DNA of 64,000 bases from Gemmatimonadaceae bacterium (lineage in GTDB: Bacteria; Gemmatimonadota; Gemmatimonadetes; Gemmatimonadales; Gemmatimonadaceae). The position numbers and the translations under genes are program-made. Numbering within the stretch: the first letter of the stretch is position 1; every line of letters begins with the position of its first letter. Positions 1 through 10,579 of this stretch are shown piece by piece. The notes below the pieces were generated by a model. That model saw only the letters and a program-made list of their open reading frames with translations. It was not told the origin of the DNA and ran no database searches. The stretch is taken from the NCBI GenBank assembly GCA_020853635.1, contig JADYYN010000013.1, positions 1 to 64,000 on the forward strand, read 5' to 3'.

Positions 1-2356
<2,356 letters not shown>

Positions 2357-2417
2357 TCGATTGTGGATATATCCTAACATCCGGATGAACGGATGGCAAG
2401 TGCCAGGCGCCGCGGCG

Positions 2418-2711
2418 CTACGTTCTTGCCAGAGTCTCGACCGCGTTCGGTGTTATCCCTTCGACCTCGACCACCTTGGTCCGCGAGGCCTGCCCCGCCA
2501 CGATCGTCACGGCGCGCCGCGGCACCCCCAGCGCATCCGCGAGCACCTCGATCACCGCCTCGTTCGCCGCCCCGTCCACCGGAGGCGCGTGCACGCGGAT
2601 CTTGAGCGCGTCACCGTGCAGTCCGTCCACCTCGCTCCGGCTTGCGCGCGGCTGCACCCGTACGGTGAACCGCACCGCCGTCCCACGCACGGTGATCGCC
2701 AGGCCGCTCAT
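2418..2711 (-). CDS. DUF167 / YggU family protein
   Basis: A 97-residue protein with the DUF167 (YggU) pattern: VRVQPRASRSEV near residue 18, LKIRVHAPPVDGAANEAVIE and a C-terminal ...VTIVAGQASRTKVVEVEG. The family is small, cytosolic and of unknown biochemical function, and is very often encoded beside YggT, as here. The ATG at 2711 overlaps the stop of the preceding gene as ATGA, which fixes the start and suggests translational coupling. The intergenic stretch to the metF riboswitch (2357-2417) holds no other gene. Confidence 0.88.
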   Translation of the reverse strand: MSGLAITVRGTAVRFTVRVQPRASRSEVDGLHGDALKIRVHAPPVDGAANEAVIEVLADALGVPRRAVTIVAGQASRTKVVEVEGITPNAVETLART

Positions 2712-3295
2712 CGCAGCGGCAGCACGGCACTCTGCAGCAGCCCGATGATCAACCACGCCACCAGCGGCGAGAGATCCATCATGCCCAGTGGCGGCAGCAA
2801 ACGCCGGAGCGGGCCGAGGAACCACTCCGTCATCCGCACCGAGAGCTGCACGATGCTCGTGAACTGCCCGCCCACCCAGCTCGAGATCACCCGAACCAAG
2901 AGCGCGAGTTGTAGCACGCTCAACGACCACGACAACGCCAGCCCGAGGTAGCCGGTGGGTCCACGACGCGAGGCGTAGTACACACCCACGATGGTGTCGC
3001 GCACGAAGCCCAACACGAAGATCACGCCCACGGCGACCACGAACAGCGCGAGCAATGCCCACCACGGCACACTCGCCGAGGTGCCGCCCATCCGCAGCAC
3101 ACGCGATTCCATAGAAGCGAGCCGCGGATCGATGTTCGCACGCACGAACCGCGAGACCCCGCTGAATGGGCTGATCCGCCGCGTGCGCACTGCCCACGCC
3201 AGTGCCGCCAGCCCAAGCGCGACCACGAGCATGACGTTCACACCGTTGCGCAGCGCGGCGATGAGGCGGTCCACGATGGTGATGAGTTCGAGCAT
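2708..3295 (-). CDS. YggT family membrane protein
   Basis: A 195-residue integral membrane protein with hydrophobic segments near residues 20-37, 76-97, 110-135 and 170-190. The C-terminal half carries the YggT pattern (VRVISSWVGG, TEWFLGPLRRLLPPLGMMDLSPLVAWLII). YggT proteins are inner-membrane proteins linked to osmotic tolerance and cell division in some bacteria, with no defined activity. The N-terminal half, with a charged stretch between two membrane segments, is longer than a minimal single YggT domain. The ATG at 3295 shares one base with the stop of the aldehyde dehydrogenase gene (TGATG), and the DUF167 gene follows by ATGA overlap. Confidence 0.85.
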   Translation of the reverse strand: MLELITIVDRLIAALRNGVNVMLVVALGLAALAWAVRTRRISPFSGVSRFVRANIDPRLASMESRVLRMGGTSASVPWWALLALFVVAVGVIFVLGFVRDTIVGVYYASRRGPTGYLGLALSWSLSVLQLALLVRVISSWVGGQFTSIVQLSVRMTEWFLGPLRRLLPPLGMMDLSPLVAWLIIGLLQSAVLPLR

Positions 3296-4911
3296 CAGCG
3301 ACTTCCCTTGCGACCGAAGACGAGACGGATGGTTCCCATGAGGCCGCTCAACCGCTCGCCGAGCGAGACCCCGTGCGCCAACCGCTGGAACGCGCGCACC
3401 TGTTCGAGCCGCGCGGTGCCGTAGCCGAACCACCACGGCTGATGCCAGGTCGCGAATCGATCATCGACGATGGGCATGTTGCGCACGCAAGCCTCGAGAC
3501 CGGCCATGCCGTGCATCTTGCCCAGCCCGCTGGTCTTGGTGCCGCCGTACGGCACGCTGGCCATGCCGACGATGGAGATCGCGTCGTTGATCTGCACGGA
3601 CCCGGTCTGCAGGCGCTGTGCGACGGCGATGCCGCGTGTATGGTCGCGCGTCCAGACACTCGCCGAGAGTCCGAACTCGCTGGTGTTCGCGCGGGTGATG
3701 GCTTCGTCGGCGTCGCGGACTTTCACCACGGGGAGCAGAGGACCGAACGTCTCTTCGCGCATCACGCGCATGCGGTCGGTCACGTCGGTGAGCACGGTGG
3801 GCGGGTGGAATCCGTCCTGCGCCGGCGCCGCAGACTGCGCGGCGACGGTGGCACCCAGCGCCACGGCATCGGCGAGTTGTTCGGCGATGGTCGCGGCGGC
3901 CTGCGGACGGATGAGCGGACCCACTTCAGTATCGACCGCGTTGCCGGCCCCCACACGGATCGCCTGCACCGCGCGCTGCATCGCCTGCACGAACGCGTCG
4001 TAAGCGGCCGCCTCCACGTACACACGCTTGGGCGCCACGCAGGTCTGTCCTGCATTCGCGAACCGCGTCCACGCGATGCCGTCGGCGGCGTGCTGCACGT
4101 CGGCGTCGGCGAGCACGATGGCCGCGTCGCTGCCGCCCAACTCCAACGAACACGGGATCAACTGCTCCGCACACGCGATCGCGACTTTACGCCCCGCCGC
4201 CGCGCTGCCGGTGAACAACATCTTGTCCACGCCCGCGCGCGTGAGGGCAGCACCGGTGATCCCATCACCCTGAATAACCTGCACGATGCCGTCGGGCAGC
4301 CCGGCCTCACGCCACAGTGATTCGAGCACCGCGCCGGAGCCCGGCGTGAACTCGCTCGGCTTGAGCAACACCGCGTTGCCCGTGGCCACGGCGGGCAGCA
4401 CACAGGTCGCCGGGAGGAAGAACGGATAGTTCCACGGCGAGATGATGCCGATCACGCCGAGCGGCGTGCGCTCGTAGCGCACCCGCTTGCGCCACATCGC
4501 CATGCCGGCCACGCCCTGCCACGGTGCGCGCGAGAATCGCGGCAGCGTGTCGGCGGTCCACTGCGCGAAGTCCAGCGTGACGGTGACGTCGGCGGCAGTG
4601 GCATCCACGATGGGCTTGCCGGACTCACGCGAGATGAGTGCGGCGACCTCGTCGCGTCTCCGGTACAGCACATCATGGAAGCGACGCACGACCGCCGCTC
4701 GCTCAGCGGGGCTGCGAGCGGCCCAGGCGGGCTGGGCGGCGCGGGCGCGGGCCAAGGCCGCGGCCACGGCAGCCGCGTCGGCGGAGTCGTAACGCTGGAA
4801 GACCTCGCCGGTGGCGGGGTCCCGCGATTCGACCGGGCGGCGGGGTGGTCCGGGCGGCAAAGTATCGGCAACCGTCCGGTCTGCCGATGCTGTCACATTG
4901 GGCGTATGCAT
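3295..4911 (-). CDS. NAD(P)-dependent aldehyde dehydrogenase
   Basis: Oxidises an aldehyde to the carboxylic acid in the cytoplasm; the substrate cannot be read from sequence. With the ATG at 4911 the protein has 538 residues. Catalytic residues are visible: Asn161 in PWNYPF, Lys184 in LLKPSE, the cofactor loop FTGSAAAGR near 233, the general base Glu257 in LELGG and the nucleophile Cys291 in AGQTCVAP. The C-terminal ~60 residues after the LGKMHGMAGLEA region form an extension with a hydrophobic stretch (LSGLMGTIRLVFG), perhaps a membrane-associating tail as in some long-chain or succinate-semialdehyde-like members. The frame is open to 5004, but the upstream part is poorly protein-like. The first gene of a coupled run with yggT and DUF167. 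Confidence 0.93.
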   Translation of the reverse strand: MHTPNVTASADRTVADTLPPGPPRRPVESRDPATGEVFQRYDSADAAAVAAALARARAAQPAWAARSPAERAAVVRRFHDVLYRRRDEVAALISRESGKPIVDATAADVTVTLDFAQWTADTLPRFSRAPWQGVAGMAMWRKRVRYERTPLGVIGIISPWNYPFFLPATCVLPAVATGNAVLLKPSEFTPGSGAVLESLWREAGLPDGIVQVIQGDGITGAALTRAGVDKMLFTGSAAAGRKVAIACAEQLIPCSLELGGSDAAIVLADADVQHAADGIAWTRFANAGQTCVAPKRVYVEAAAYDAFVQAMQRAVQAIRVGAGNAVDTEVGPLIRPQAAATIAEQLADAVALGATVAAQSAAPAQDGFHPPTVLTDVTDRMRVMREETFGPLLPVVKVRDADEAITRANTSEFGLSASVWTRDHTRGIAVAQRLQTGSVQINDAISIVGMASVPYGGTKTSGLGKMHGMAGLEACVRNMPIVDDRFATWHQPWWFGYGTARLEQVRAFQRLAHGVSLGERLSGLMGTIRLVFGRKGSR

Positions 4912-4929
4912 CTGCCGTGAAATGTGACA
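4891..4929. promoter_or_regulatory. Inverted repeat with TGTCACA arms over the aldehyde dehydrogenase start
   Basis: TGTCACATT at 4891-4899 and AATGTGACA at 4921-4929 form a perfect 9-bp inverted repeat with a 21-bp spacer that contains the ALDH ATG. A third TGTGACA lies at 4958-4964, just before the ECF sigma gene. It could be an operator, or ECF-type -35 boxes. Nothing in the sequence identifies the binding protein. Confidence 0.4.
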
Positions 4930-4958
4930 CTTAGCCCCTCGGCAGGGTACTGAGAGGT

Positions 4959-5615
4959 GTGACAGCGACTCCGATGGACGGTGCGGTTCCCGGCGACGCG
5001 GCATGGCGCGGATCGGGCACGGCGGGGTACACTCCCCGACCTGTGCTCACCAACGACACGCCCACCGCCAACACCTCCATCGACCCGATGCTCCCCCTGC
5101 GCGCCAAGGCAGGGGATCGGCAGGCGTTCGCGCAGATGGTCGACCTGTTGTATCCGCGCTCGTTGCGCTTCGCCCTCCATATGGTGGGCAATCGCGAGGA
5201 CGCGGAGGAGGCGGTGCAGGACACGTTCGTCCGTGTCTACCACAACCTCTCGCGGTTCCGTGACGACGCGCGGTTCGAGCCCTGGCTCTTCCGCATCCTC
5301 GCGAACCGCTGCCGCAGTCTGATGGAGAAGCGGCGACGGCATGCCGCGGTGGTGCAGTACGGCGATGTCCCCGAACGGGGGAATGCGCCGAGTGAGACGG
5401 CAGAGCGCGACTGGACCGAGGAGATCTATCGGATCCTGGCGACCCTGCCGGCCGAGCAACGGGAAGCGTTCCTGTTGCGACATGTCGAAGACATGGCGTA
5501 CGAGGACATCGCTGCGGTCACGGGTGTGGGTCTGAGTGCGTTGCGGATGCGAGTCAAACGGGCGTGTGACGTGTTACGCGCGCGCCTTTCCGAGGTGATG
5601 CAGAATGACAGATGA
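4959..5615 (+). CDS. ECF (RpoE-like) RNA polymerase sigma factor
   Basis: A sigma-70 family protein with only regions 2 and 4. Region 2 spans roughly residues 42-110 (AFAQMVDLLYPRSLRFALHMVG, EDAEEAVQDTFVRVYHNLSRF, FEPWLFRILANRC). Region 4 spans about 145-210 (LPAEQREAFLLRHVEDMAYEDIAAVTGV, ALRMRVKRACDVLR). It should redirect RNA polymerase to a small regulon. The longest start is GTG 4959. Internal ATG 4974 and GTG 5043 are plausible and would remove a poorly conserved leader of up to 28 residues. The stop lies inside the next gene, an 11-bp overlap, the usual arrangement for a sigma factor and its membrane regulator. Confidence 0.92.
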   Translation: MTATPMDGAVPGDAAWRGSGTAGYTPRPVLTNDTPTANTSIDPMLPLRAKAGDRQAFAQMVDLLYPRSLRFALHMVGNREDAEEAVQDTFVRVYHNLSRFRDDARFEPWLFRILANRCRSLMEKRRRHAAVVQYGDVPERGNAPSETAERDWTEEIYRILATLPAEQREAFLLRHVEDMAYEDIAAVTGVGLSALRMRVKRACDVLRARLSEVMQNDR

Positions 5616-6204
5616 ACGAGACGAACTGATCGCGCGGGTGCGGGAGACATTGCGTGCAGCGCCGGCGGCGACGCCGGATCCGCGCGCGGTGGCTCAGGTG
5701 CTGCACGCGGTATGGGAATCCCCCGCGCCGTCGCTCTGGCAGCGACTGGTCGAGGGCTGGCGTGCCACGGCGGTGACGCCGGCACGTGCGACGGCGTTCG
5801 CGGGTGCCGCATTGCTCATCGGCTTCGTGGCGCGCGGCGCGATGGCGCCGGCCGACGAGGCAGCACCGGTGATGGCCGCCAGCGGCACCACGCAGGAGTT
5901 CCCGGTGCAGACCGTCGCCAACACCGCCCCGGCCGACGGGATGGTGCTCACGCAGTTCATCTTCGAGGGCAAGGCGCGCAGCGTGTCCCTCGTGGGTGAC
6001 TTCAACGAATGGAAGGGCGGCGAGTCGCCGCTCACCCAGCTCGAAGGTGGCCTCTGGACCACTTCCATCGCCCTGACCCCTGGCCGCCACGTGTACGCGT
6101 TCCTCGTGGACGATACATTGGTGGTAGCCGACCCGCGTGCGCCGAAGGCTGGCGACTCGGATTACGGCCAAGAGGGTTCCGTCGTGATGGTCTTCGCCCG
6201 ATGA
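5605..6204 (+). CDS. Membrane-anchored CBM48 (glycogen-binding-like) protein in anti-sigma position
   Basis: A 199-residue protein. Residues 1-55 are a charged, helical cytoplasmic-type region, about 57-78 a single membrane segment (ATAFAGAALLIGFVARGAM) and about 112-198 a CBM48/isoamylase-N-like domain (FEGKARSVSLVGDFNEWKG, LWTTSIALTPGRHVYAFLVD). Topology, position and an 11-bp overlap with the ECF gene suggest a regulator that holds the sigma factor and carries an extracytoplasmic glucan- or partner-binding domain. I do not see a ZAS zinc motif (HxxxCxxC) in the N-terminal part, so anti-sigma function is inference. The next gene starts in its stop codon (ATGA). Confidence 0.75.
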   Translation: MTDERDELIARVRETLRAAPAATPDPRAVAQVLHAVWESPAPSLWQRLVEGWRATAVTPARATAFAGAALLIGFVARGAMAPADEAAPVMAASGTTQEFPVQTVANTAPADGMVLTQFIFEGKARSVSLVGDFNEWKGGESPLTQLEGGLWTTSIALTPGRHVYAFLVDDTLVVADPRAPKAGDSDYGQEGSVVMVFAR

Positions 6205-6857
6205 GCATGCATCGTAGAGTGATCACTCTCGTCTCGCTGGTGCTCGCCAGCGTGTCCGCCGCTCCTGCGCTCGCGCAGGACGTGGTGGTGCTGCCTATCG
6301 CCGATGTGAAGACACGCGTGGCCGTCGAGCGCGAGATCGCTCGGGCCGCGACGAAGGGTCTGCCCACGCAGCCCCTCATCGCGAAGGCGATGGAAGGTGT
6401 CACGAAGCAGGCTTCCAGGGAGCTGATCCAGGGAGCCGTGGCCTCGTTGGCGAAGCGCCTCGAGCAGGCGCGAGTCCTTCTGGCTCCCTCGGCGTCGGCG
6501 GCCGAGATCGCGTCGGGCGCGGAAGCGCTCCGCGCGGGTGTGCCCGCCCCGATGCTCAAGAAGATCCGCGCCGCTTGGCCCAACCGATCGGTGGTGATGC
6601 CACTCGATGTGTTGACCGAGCTCCACGCGCGCGGCATCCCTGCGAACCACGCGCTCGAGAAGATCACCGGACTGATGGCGCGTGGGGCGACCCCCGCGCA
6701 CATCGCCGGGCTGGGATCGTCGGTGCAGACCGACGTCGCAGCCGGCTTGGCGCCCGATGCGGCGCTCGAAGTCCGTGCTCGAGGTGTGATGTCGCTCCTT
6801 CTCGCCCCTCAAGCCACGGCCAGTCTCGCTCCCACTGGTCAGAGGCCCCCGCAGTGA
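6201..6857 (+). CDS. Secreted/periplasmic protein of unknown function
   Basis: A 218-residue protein with a clear Sec signal peptide (RRVITLVSLVLASVSAAPALAQ, cleavage after ALAQ near residue 26). The mature part is Ala-rich and helical, with loosely repeated ~40-residue units of the type G(I/V)PAxxxLEKI...ARGxxPAHIA. I do not recognise a family. The ATG at 6201 overlaps the preceding stop, and the gene sits between two CBM48 proteins. It therefore probably belongs to the same envelope function and is co-expressed with the ECF sigma factor. Confidence 0.7.
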   Translation: MSMHRRVITLVSLVLASVSAAPALAQDVVVLPIADVKTRVAVEREIARAATKGLPTQPLIAKAMEGVTKQASRELIQGAVASLAKRLEQARVLLAPSASAAEIASGAEALRAGVPAPMLKKIRAAWPNRSVVMPLDVLTELHARGIPANHALEKITGLMARGATPAHIAGLGSSVQTDVAAGLAPDAALEVRARGVMSLLLAPQATASLAPTGQRPPQ

Positions 6858-6858
6858 C

Positions 6859-8025
6859 GTGATACGGCACGCGGCCCTGGGGCTGCTGCTGATCGGCGCG
6901 GCGACGCACAGCGTCGCCGCGCAAGCGTTGCCGGAAGTACGATTCGAAGCGGGGATCGCGAACCTCCGCCAGCCCGGACTCGGGCGACTGGGCGGACAAG
7001 ACGCCTCGGACGCCGCCCTCTTCGGCGTGTTCTGGCGACGCCCCACCGACACCTGGACGCTCTACACGAGCGCCAATCTCGCATACGCCGGTGATTCGCT
7101 CGCCGCGGCGCAAGGCGTCGCGGCGGCGTCGTTCCCGTGGTCCAAGTCCTCGCCGCACCGCACCGACATCGGCATCTCGGGGGCGAGCTTCTCGTTGCGC
7201 AGCGCCGGCACGGGTGGCAACGGCAACGGCTTCTTCCGTCAGCACTACGTGCGCGACAACGCTGGCGCCTGGTTCGGCGGCACCGCGGCGACCACACTGC
7301 GCCGCAATCGCTACAACGCGGCCTCGGCGGCGGACATGGGCCTGTGGGGGCGATTCCGATTCCTCTACGCCAGCGCCTCGCTCTCGCGCCTCTACGCCAC
7401 CGATCAACTGCTGTTCGAGACCGCCGGGCTCGTCGCACCGAATCAACCCGGCCCCTATGAGATCCAGGACGGCCAGCTCGTGCTGCAGCTGCGCGGTGGC
7501 CCGCATGACATCACTGGATCGTGGACCCGACGCCGCGCGATCGCGGGCGCGGACTTCTCGCAGAACGCCTACTTCGCCACCGGTACGCTGCAGCTCACCG
7601 ATCGCGTCGCCGCGATCGGTGGCATCGGCCGGCAACTCGCGGATCCGGTGCGCGGTCTGCCCGAAGCTGAGGTGGTGACGGCATCGCTGCGCGTGAGTTT
7701 GGGCCCCAAGCCGCTGCCCGTGATGCAGCGCTCGACCATCGCCGAAGTAAGCATCGAACCCATGTCGGGTGGTGGCGCCGCCGAGGTGGTGGTGCGCGTG
7801 TTCTCGATCGAGTCGCTCGAGGTGGAGATCGCCGGCGATTTCTCCGAATGGAAGCCCATCCCCATGGAGCGCGATGGCAGCTATTGGGTCGCACGCACAC
7901 GGCTGCGCTCGGGGAAATACCTCATCGGCGTGCGCACCAACCAGGGCCCGTGGCGGGCGCCCCGCAACCTCGCGCGCGTGCGTGATGACTTCGGCGGCGA
8001 GTCGGGCATAATCGTGATACCTTAG
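6859..8025 (+). CDS. Barrel-like envelope protein with C-terminal CBM48 domain
   Basis: A 388-residue protein starting at GTG 6859, one base after the previous stop. A signal peptide (HAALGLLLIGAATHSVAAQA) is followed by ~270 residues of alternating polar/hydrophobic short strands, which look like an outer-membrane beta barrel (ADMGLWGRFRFLYASASLS, AYFATGTLQLTDRVAAIGGI). Residues ~300-388 are a CBM48-like domain (EVEIAGDFSEWKPIPMERDG, RLRSGKYLIGVRTN). It shares the GDFxEWK core with the gene at 5605, which suggests duplication. The family is often labelled glycogen-binding domain protein; the ligand is unknown. No glucan enzyme is encoded nearby. Confidence 0.72.
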   Translation: MIRHAALGLLLIGAATHSVAAQALPEVRFEAGIANLRQPGLGRLGGQDASDAALFGVFWRRPTDTWTLYTSANLAYAGDSLAAAQGVAAASFPWSKSSPHRTDIGISGASFSLRSAGTGGNGNGFFRQHYVRDNAGAWFGGTAATTLRRNRYNAASAADMGLWGRFRFLYASASLSRLYATDQLLFETAGLVAPNQPGPYEIQDGQLVLQLRGGPHDITGSWTRRRAIAGADFSQNAYFATGTLQLTDRVAAIGGIGRQLADPVRGLPEAEVVTASLRVSLGPKPLPVMQRSTIAEVSIEPMSGGGAAEVVVRVFSIESLEVEIAGDFSEWKPIPMERDGSYWVARTRLRSGKYLIGVRTNQGPWRAPRNLARVRDDFGGESGIIVIP

Positions 8026-8044
8026 CGGGACACCCCTGCCGGAG

Positions 8045-9349
8045 ATGGCTGTGCCGATCACCTCCCGTCGTTCCTTCGTCGCCGGACTCGCCGGAGCCAC
8101 CACCGCGCTCCCCATGCTCTCCGAGCGCGCTGTCTCGCAGCTCTTCCAGGCGGAGACCATCGCCGGTGAACGCAGCGCCGCCGAACTCGCCAACGACGAG
8201 TCGTACTGGTCGCACATCCAGCGTGCGTTCGACATGGACCGCACGATGATCAATCTGAACAACGGCGGCATCTCCCCCACGCCGACGCACGTGCTGGAGC
8301 AGATGATCCGCGATCTGAAGTTCGTGAACGAACTTCCCGTGGAGCACAACTGGCGAATCCTCGAGCCGCGCATGGAGAGCACGCGTCGCGAGCTGGCCAA
8401 GGAGTTCGGCTGCGACCCCGAGGAGATGGCGGTGGTGCGCAACGCCTCCGAGGGCCTCGAGACGATGATCCTCGGTATCGACCTGCAGCGCGGCGACGAG
8501 GTGGTGATCACCAACCAGAACTACGGTCGCATGATCACCACGTGGCAGCAGCGCGAGCGCCGCGAGGGTATCGTGCTCAAGCAGGTGTCGTTCCCGGTGC
8601 CGCTCACCGATCCCAAGGTGCTGCTCAAGAACCTCGAGGCCGCGATCACGCCTCGCACCAAGGTCATCGAGCTCACGCACATCACCAACCTCACCGGGCA
8701 GATCCTGCCCATCCGTGACGTGGTGCGCATGGCGCGGCCGCGCGGCATCGAGGTGTTCGTCGACGGCGCGCACGCGTTCGCGCACTTCCCGTTCACGCGC
8801 GACGAACTCGAGTGCGACTACTACGCGACCTCGCTGCACAAGTGGATGCATGCGCCCATCGGCGCGGGCTTCCTGTACGTGCGCAAGGAGAAGATCGCGA
8901 AGCTCTGGCCGCTCATGGGTTCGGACAAGACGCGCGAGACGAACATCCGGAAGTACGAGGAGATCTGCACGCACCCGCAGGCCAACTTCAACGCGGTGTC
9001 GACGGCGATCACGTTCCACCGCACCATCGGCGGCGAGCGCAAGATCGCGCGCCTGCGCTATCTGCGTGACCGCTGGGCCAAGGCCCTGCTCGCCGAGAGC
9101 CCGCGGGTGAAGGTCCTCACCGAACTCGGCCCCGACAAGGCGGGCGCGATCTGCATGTTCGGGGTGGAAGGCATCGATCCGGGCAAGCTGGGCAGCTGGA
9201 TGCTGGCCAACTATCGCATCGTCAACACGCCGATCGTACATCCCGAGTTCAACGGCATCCGCATCACGCCGAGCATCTATACGACGGTGGACGAACTCGA
9301 CACGTTCGTGGACGCCGTGAAGACCGCCATCAAGAAGGGCATCGCGTGA
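8045..9349 (+). CDS. Tat-exported class V aminotransferase (isopenicillin N epimerase-like)
   Basis: A 434-residue fold-type I PLP enzyme. The N-terminus SRRSFVAGLAGATTALPM is a twin-arginine signal, so the enzyme probably acts in the periplasm, which is unusual for PLP enzymes but known in this subfamily. The PLP lysine is in TSLHKWMHAPIG, the aspartate in EVFVDGAHAFAHFPF and substrate loops in NLNNGGISPTP. Similarity in layout to isopenicillin N epimerase and cysteine-desulfurase-like proteins gives the class, not the substrate. The ATG at 8045 follows GGAG by a very short spacer. The EVE gene starts within the stop codon (GTGA). Confidence 0.88.
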   Translation: MAVPITSRRSFVAGLAGATTALPMLSERAVSQLFQAETIAGERSAAELANDESYWSHIQRAFDMDRTMINLNNGGISPTPTHVLEQMIRDLKFVNELPVEHNWRILEPRMESTRRELAKEFGCDPEEMAVVRNASEGLETMILGIDLQRGDEVVITNQNYGRMITTWQQRERREGIVLKQVSFPVPLTDPKVLLKNLEAAITPRTKVIELTHITNLTGQILPIRDVVRMARPRGIEVFVDGAHAFAHFPFTRDELECDYYATSLHKWMHAPIGAGFLYVRKEKIAKLWPLMGSDKTRETNIRKYEEICTHPQANFNAVSTAITFHRTIGGERKIARLRYLRDRWAKALLAESPRVKVLTELGPDKAGAICMFGVEGIDPGKLGSWMLANYRIVNTPIVHPEFNGIRITPSIYTTVDELDTFVDAVKTAIKKGIA

Positions 9350-9816
9350 ACTACTGGTTGCTCAAGTCCGAACCGGAGGTGTTCTCGTTCGCAGACCTCC
9401 AGAAAGCGCCGAAGAAGACGACGTACTGGGACGGCGTGCGGAACTATCAGGCGCGCAATACGCTGCGCGACCTGATGCGCGTGGGGGATCGGGTGTTCTT
9501 CTATCACTCGAACGCCGATCCCACGGGCATCGCGGGAATCTGCGAAGTGGTGAAGTCCGGGTATCCGGACCACACGGCATTCGATGCCGCGCACGATCAC
9601 TTCGATCCGAAGTCGGATCCGAAGGCGCCCACCTGGTACATGGTGGATGTACGGGCGGTGGTGGCGTTCCCGACCCTTGTCACGCTTGCCGAGCTGAAGG
9701 CGACGAAGGGGTTGGAGAAGATGGTGCTGCTGCAGAAGGGGAGCCGGCTGAGTGTGCAGCCGGTGACGGCGAAGGAGTGGGCGATCGTGTGCAAGAAGGC
9801 GGGGGTCGAGGGCTGA
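9346..9816 (+). CDS. EVE domain protein
   Basis: A 156-residue single-domain protein with the EVE (PUA-like) pattern: MNYWLLKSEPEVFSFADL at the start, WDGVRNYQARN, GDRVFFYHSN and IAGICEVV. EVE domains bind modified bases (5-methyl- or hydroxymethyl-cytosine derivatives or modified RNA) and occur in stand-alone form near housekeeping genes as well as in defence loci. Nothing defence-like is adjacent here. It is coupled to the upstream aminotransferase by a GTGA overlap. It is convergent with the toxin gene 31 bp downstream. Confidence 0.9.
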   Translation: MNYWLLKSEPEVFSFADLQKAPKKTTYWDGVRNYQARNTLRDLMRVGDRVFFYHSNADPTGIAGICEVVKSGYPDHTAFDAAHDHFDPKSDPKAPTWYMVDVRAVVAFPTLVTLAELKATKGLEKMVLLQKGSRLSVQPVTAKEWAIVCKKAGVEG

Positions 9817-9847
9817 ACGCTCTCGGGTGCGTTCGCTAACGCGCGCG

Positions 9848-10240
9848 CTAACCCGCGCGCAACAACCGGATCGCGACCCCGACCTCCAAACCTTTCCACG
9901 CCCGGTCCGCCGTCCACGCCGTCGCGCCATGCGCATGCGCGGTCGCGAGACACGCCGCATCGCCCAGCGAAAGACCTCGGTCCCGCGCCTTCGCGTGGAT
10001 CGTGGTCGCACGCTCGATCAGCGCCCCCTCGAACGGCACGACCTCCAGCGCCAGCGCGTCGAGGATCGACGACGCCTTCCGCGCACTGATCCCGCGACGC
10101 GCGAGCACGATCGACACCTCCAGCAGATTCACCGCCGAGATGATCGGCACGCTGCCCGCCGGGATCTCGTCTGCGCCGGGTTCACCACCGAGGATCGCCA
10201 GCAGGGCGGACGCGTCGAGCACGAGCGCCGCCTCACTCAC
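9848..10240 (-). CDS. PIN-domain toxin (VapC-like)
   Basis: About 130 residues with a PIN ribonuclease layout: LVLDASALLAIL (first Asp), a central Glu in AVNLLEVSIVL, GLSLGDAACLATA (third acidic site) and ATAWTADRAW (fourth). VapC toxins cleave RNA such as initiator tRNA or rRNA loops. The GTG at 10240 overlaps the antitoxin stop by 8 bp, so the pair is translationally coupled. An upstream in-frame start at 10252 is possible. All four acidic positions appear intact, so the toxin is probably active. Confidence 0.88.
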   Translation of the reverse strand: MSEAALVLDASALLAILGGEPGADEIPAGSVPIISAVNLLEVSIVLARRGISARKASSILDALALEVVPFEGALIERATTIHAKARDRGLSLGDAACLATAHAHGATAWTADRAWKGLEVGVAIRLLRAG

Positions 10241-10481
10241 GCCAGAGTCCACCGCGGCGGAGTGCGAGCAGGTCCTTGCTGAGTCCCTTCACGTCGTCGC
10301 CGAGCACCTCGCGCACTCGCGCGCGGGCGGTGCGGGCCGTGGTCGCGAACGAGCGTAGCACGATGGCGCCGTCTTCGACCGCGACGACCAAGCGGTCGCC
10401 GGTGTCGAGGCCCAGTGCCTTCCGCACCTCGGCCGGGAGGACGACGCGGCCGTTCTGGTCGATCTTCGAAAGAAGTGCCAT
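10233..10481 (-). CDS. AbrB/SpoVT (SpoVT-AbrB) family antitoxin
   Basis: An 82-residue protein starting MALLSKIDQNGRVVLPAEVRKALGLDTGD, the swapped-hairpin AbrB DNA-binding fold, followed by a short C-terminal tail that would mask the toxin. I start at ATG 10481. The longer frame to 10523 runs through the palindrome that I read as the operator. It should neutralise the coupled PIN toxin and autorepress the pair. Confidence 0.87.
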   Translation of the reverse strand: MALLSKIDQNGRVVLPAEVRKALGLDTGDRLVVAVEDGAIVLRSFATTARTARARVREVLGDDVKGLSKDLLALRRGGLWRE

Positions 10482-10491
10482 GAGACCAAAA

Positions 10492-10518
10492 TATGGCACA
10501 ACAGCAATTCCTGCCATA
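10492..10518 (-). promoter_or_regulatory. Palindrome upstream of the toxin-antitoxin pair (putative operator)
   Basis: TATGGCA at 10492-10498 and TGCCATA at 10512-10518 are a perfect 7-bp inverted repeat with a 13-bp spacer, ending 11 bp before the antitoxin ATG. Placement fits autoregulation by the AbrB-type antitoxin, but no binding evidence exists. Confidence 0.5.
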
Positions 10519-10579
10519 GTCACCTCGGGTGGTGTGCCCCCGAGTCTATCGCGGGGTGCCCGACGTCACGTGGCCGGAT

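Noticed and set aside
9346..10481. Defence island based on the EVE protein and toxin-antitoxin pair
   Set aside because: No restriction, nuclease-helicase or other defence gene is nearby. EVE is coupled to a metabolic gene and VapBC-type pairs are common.
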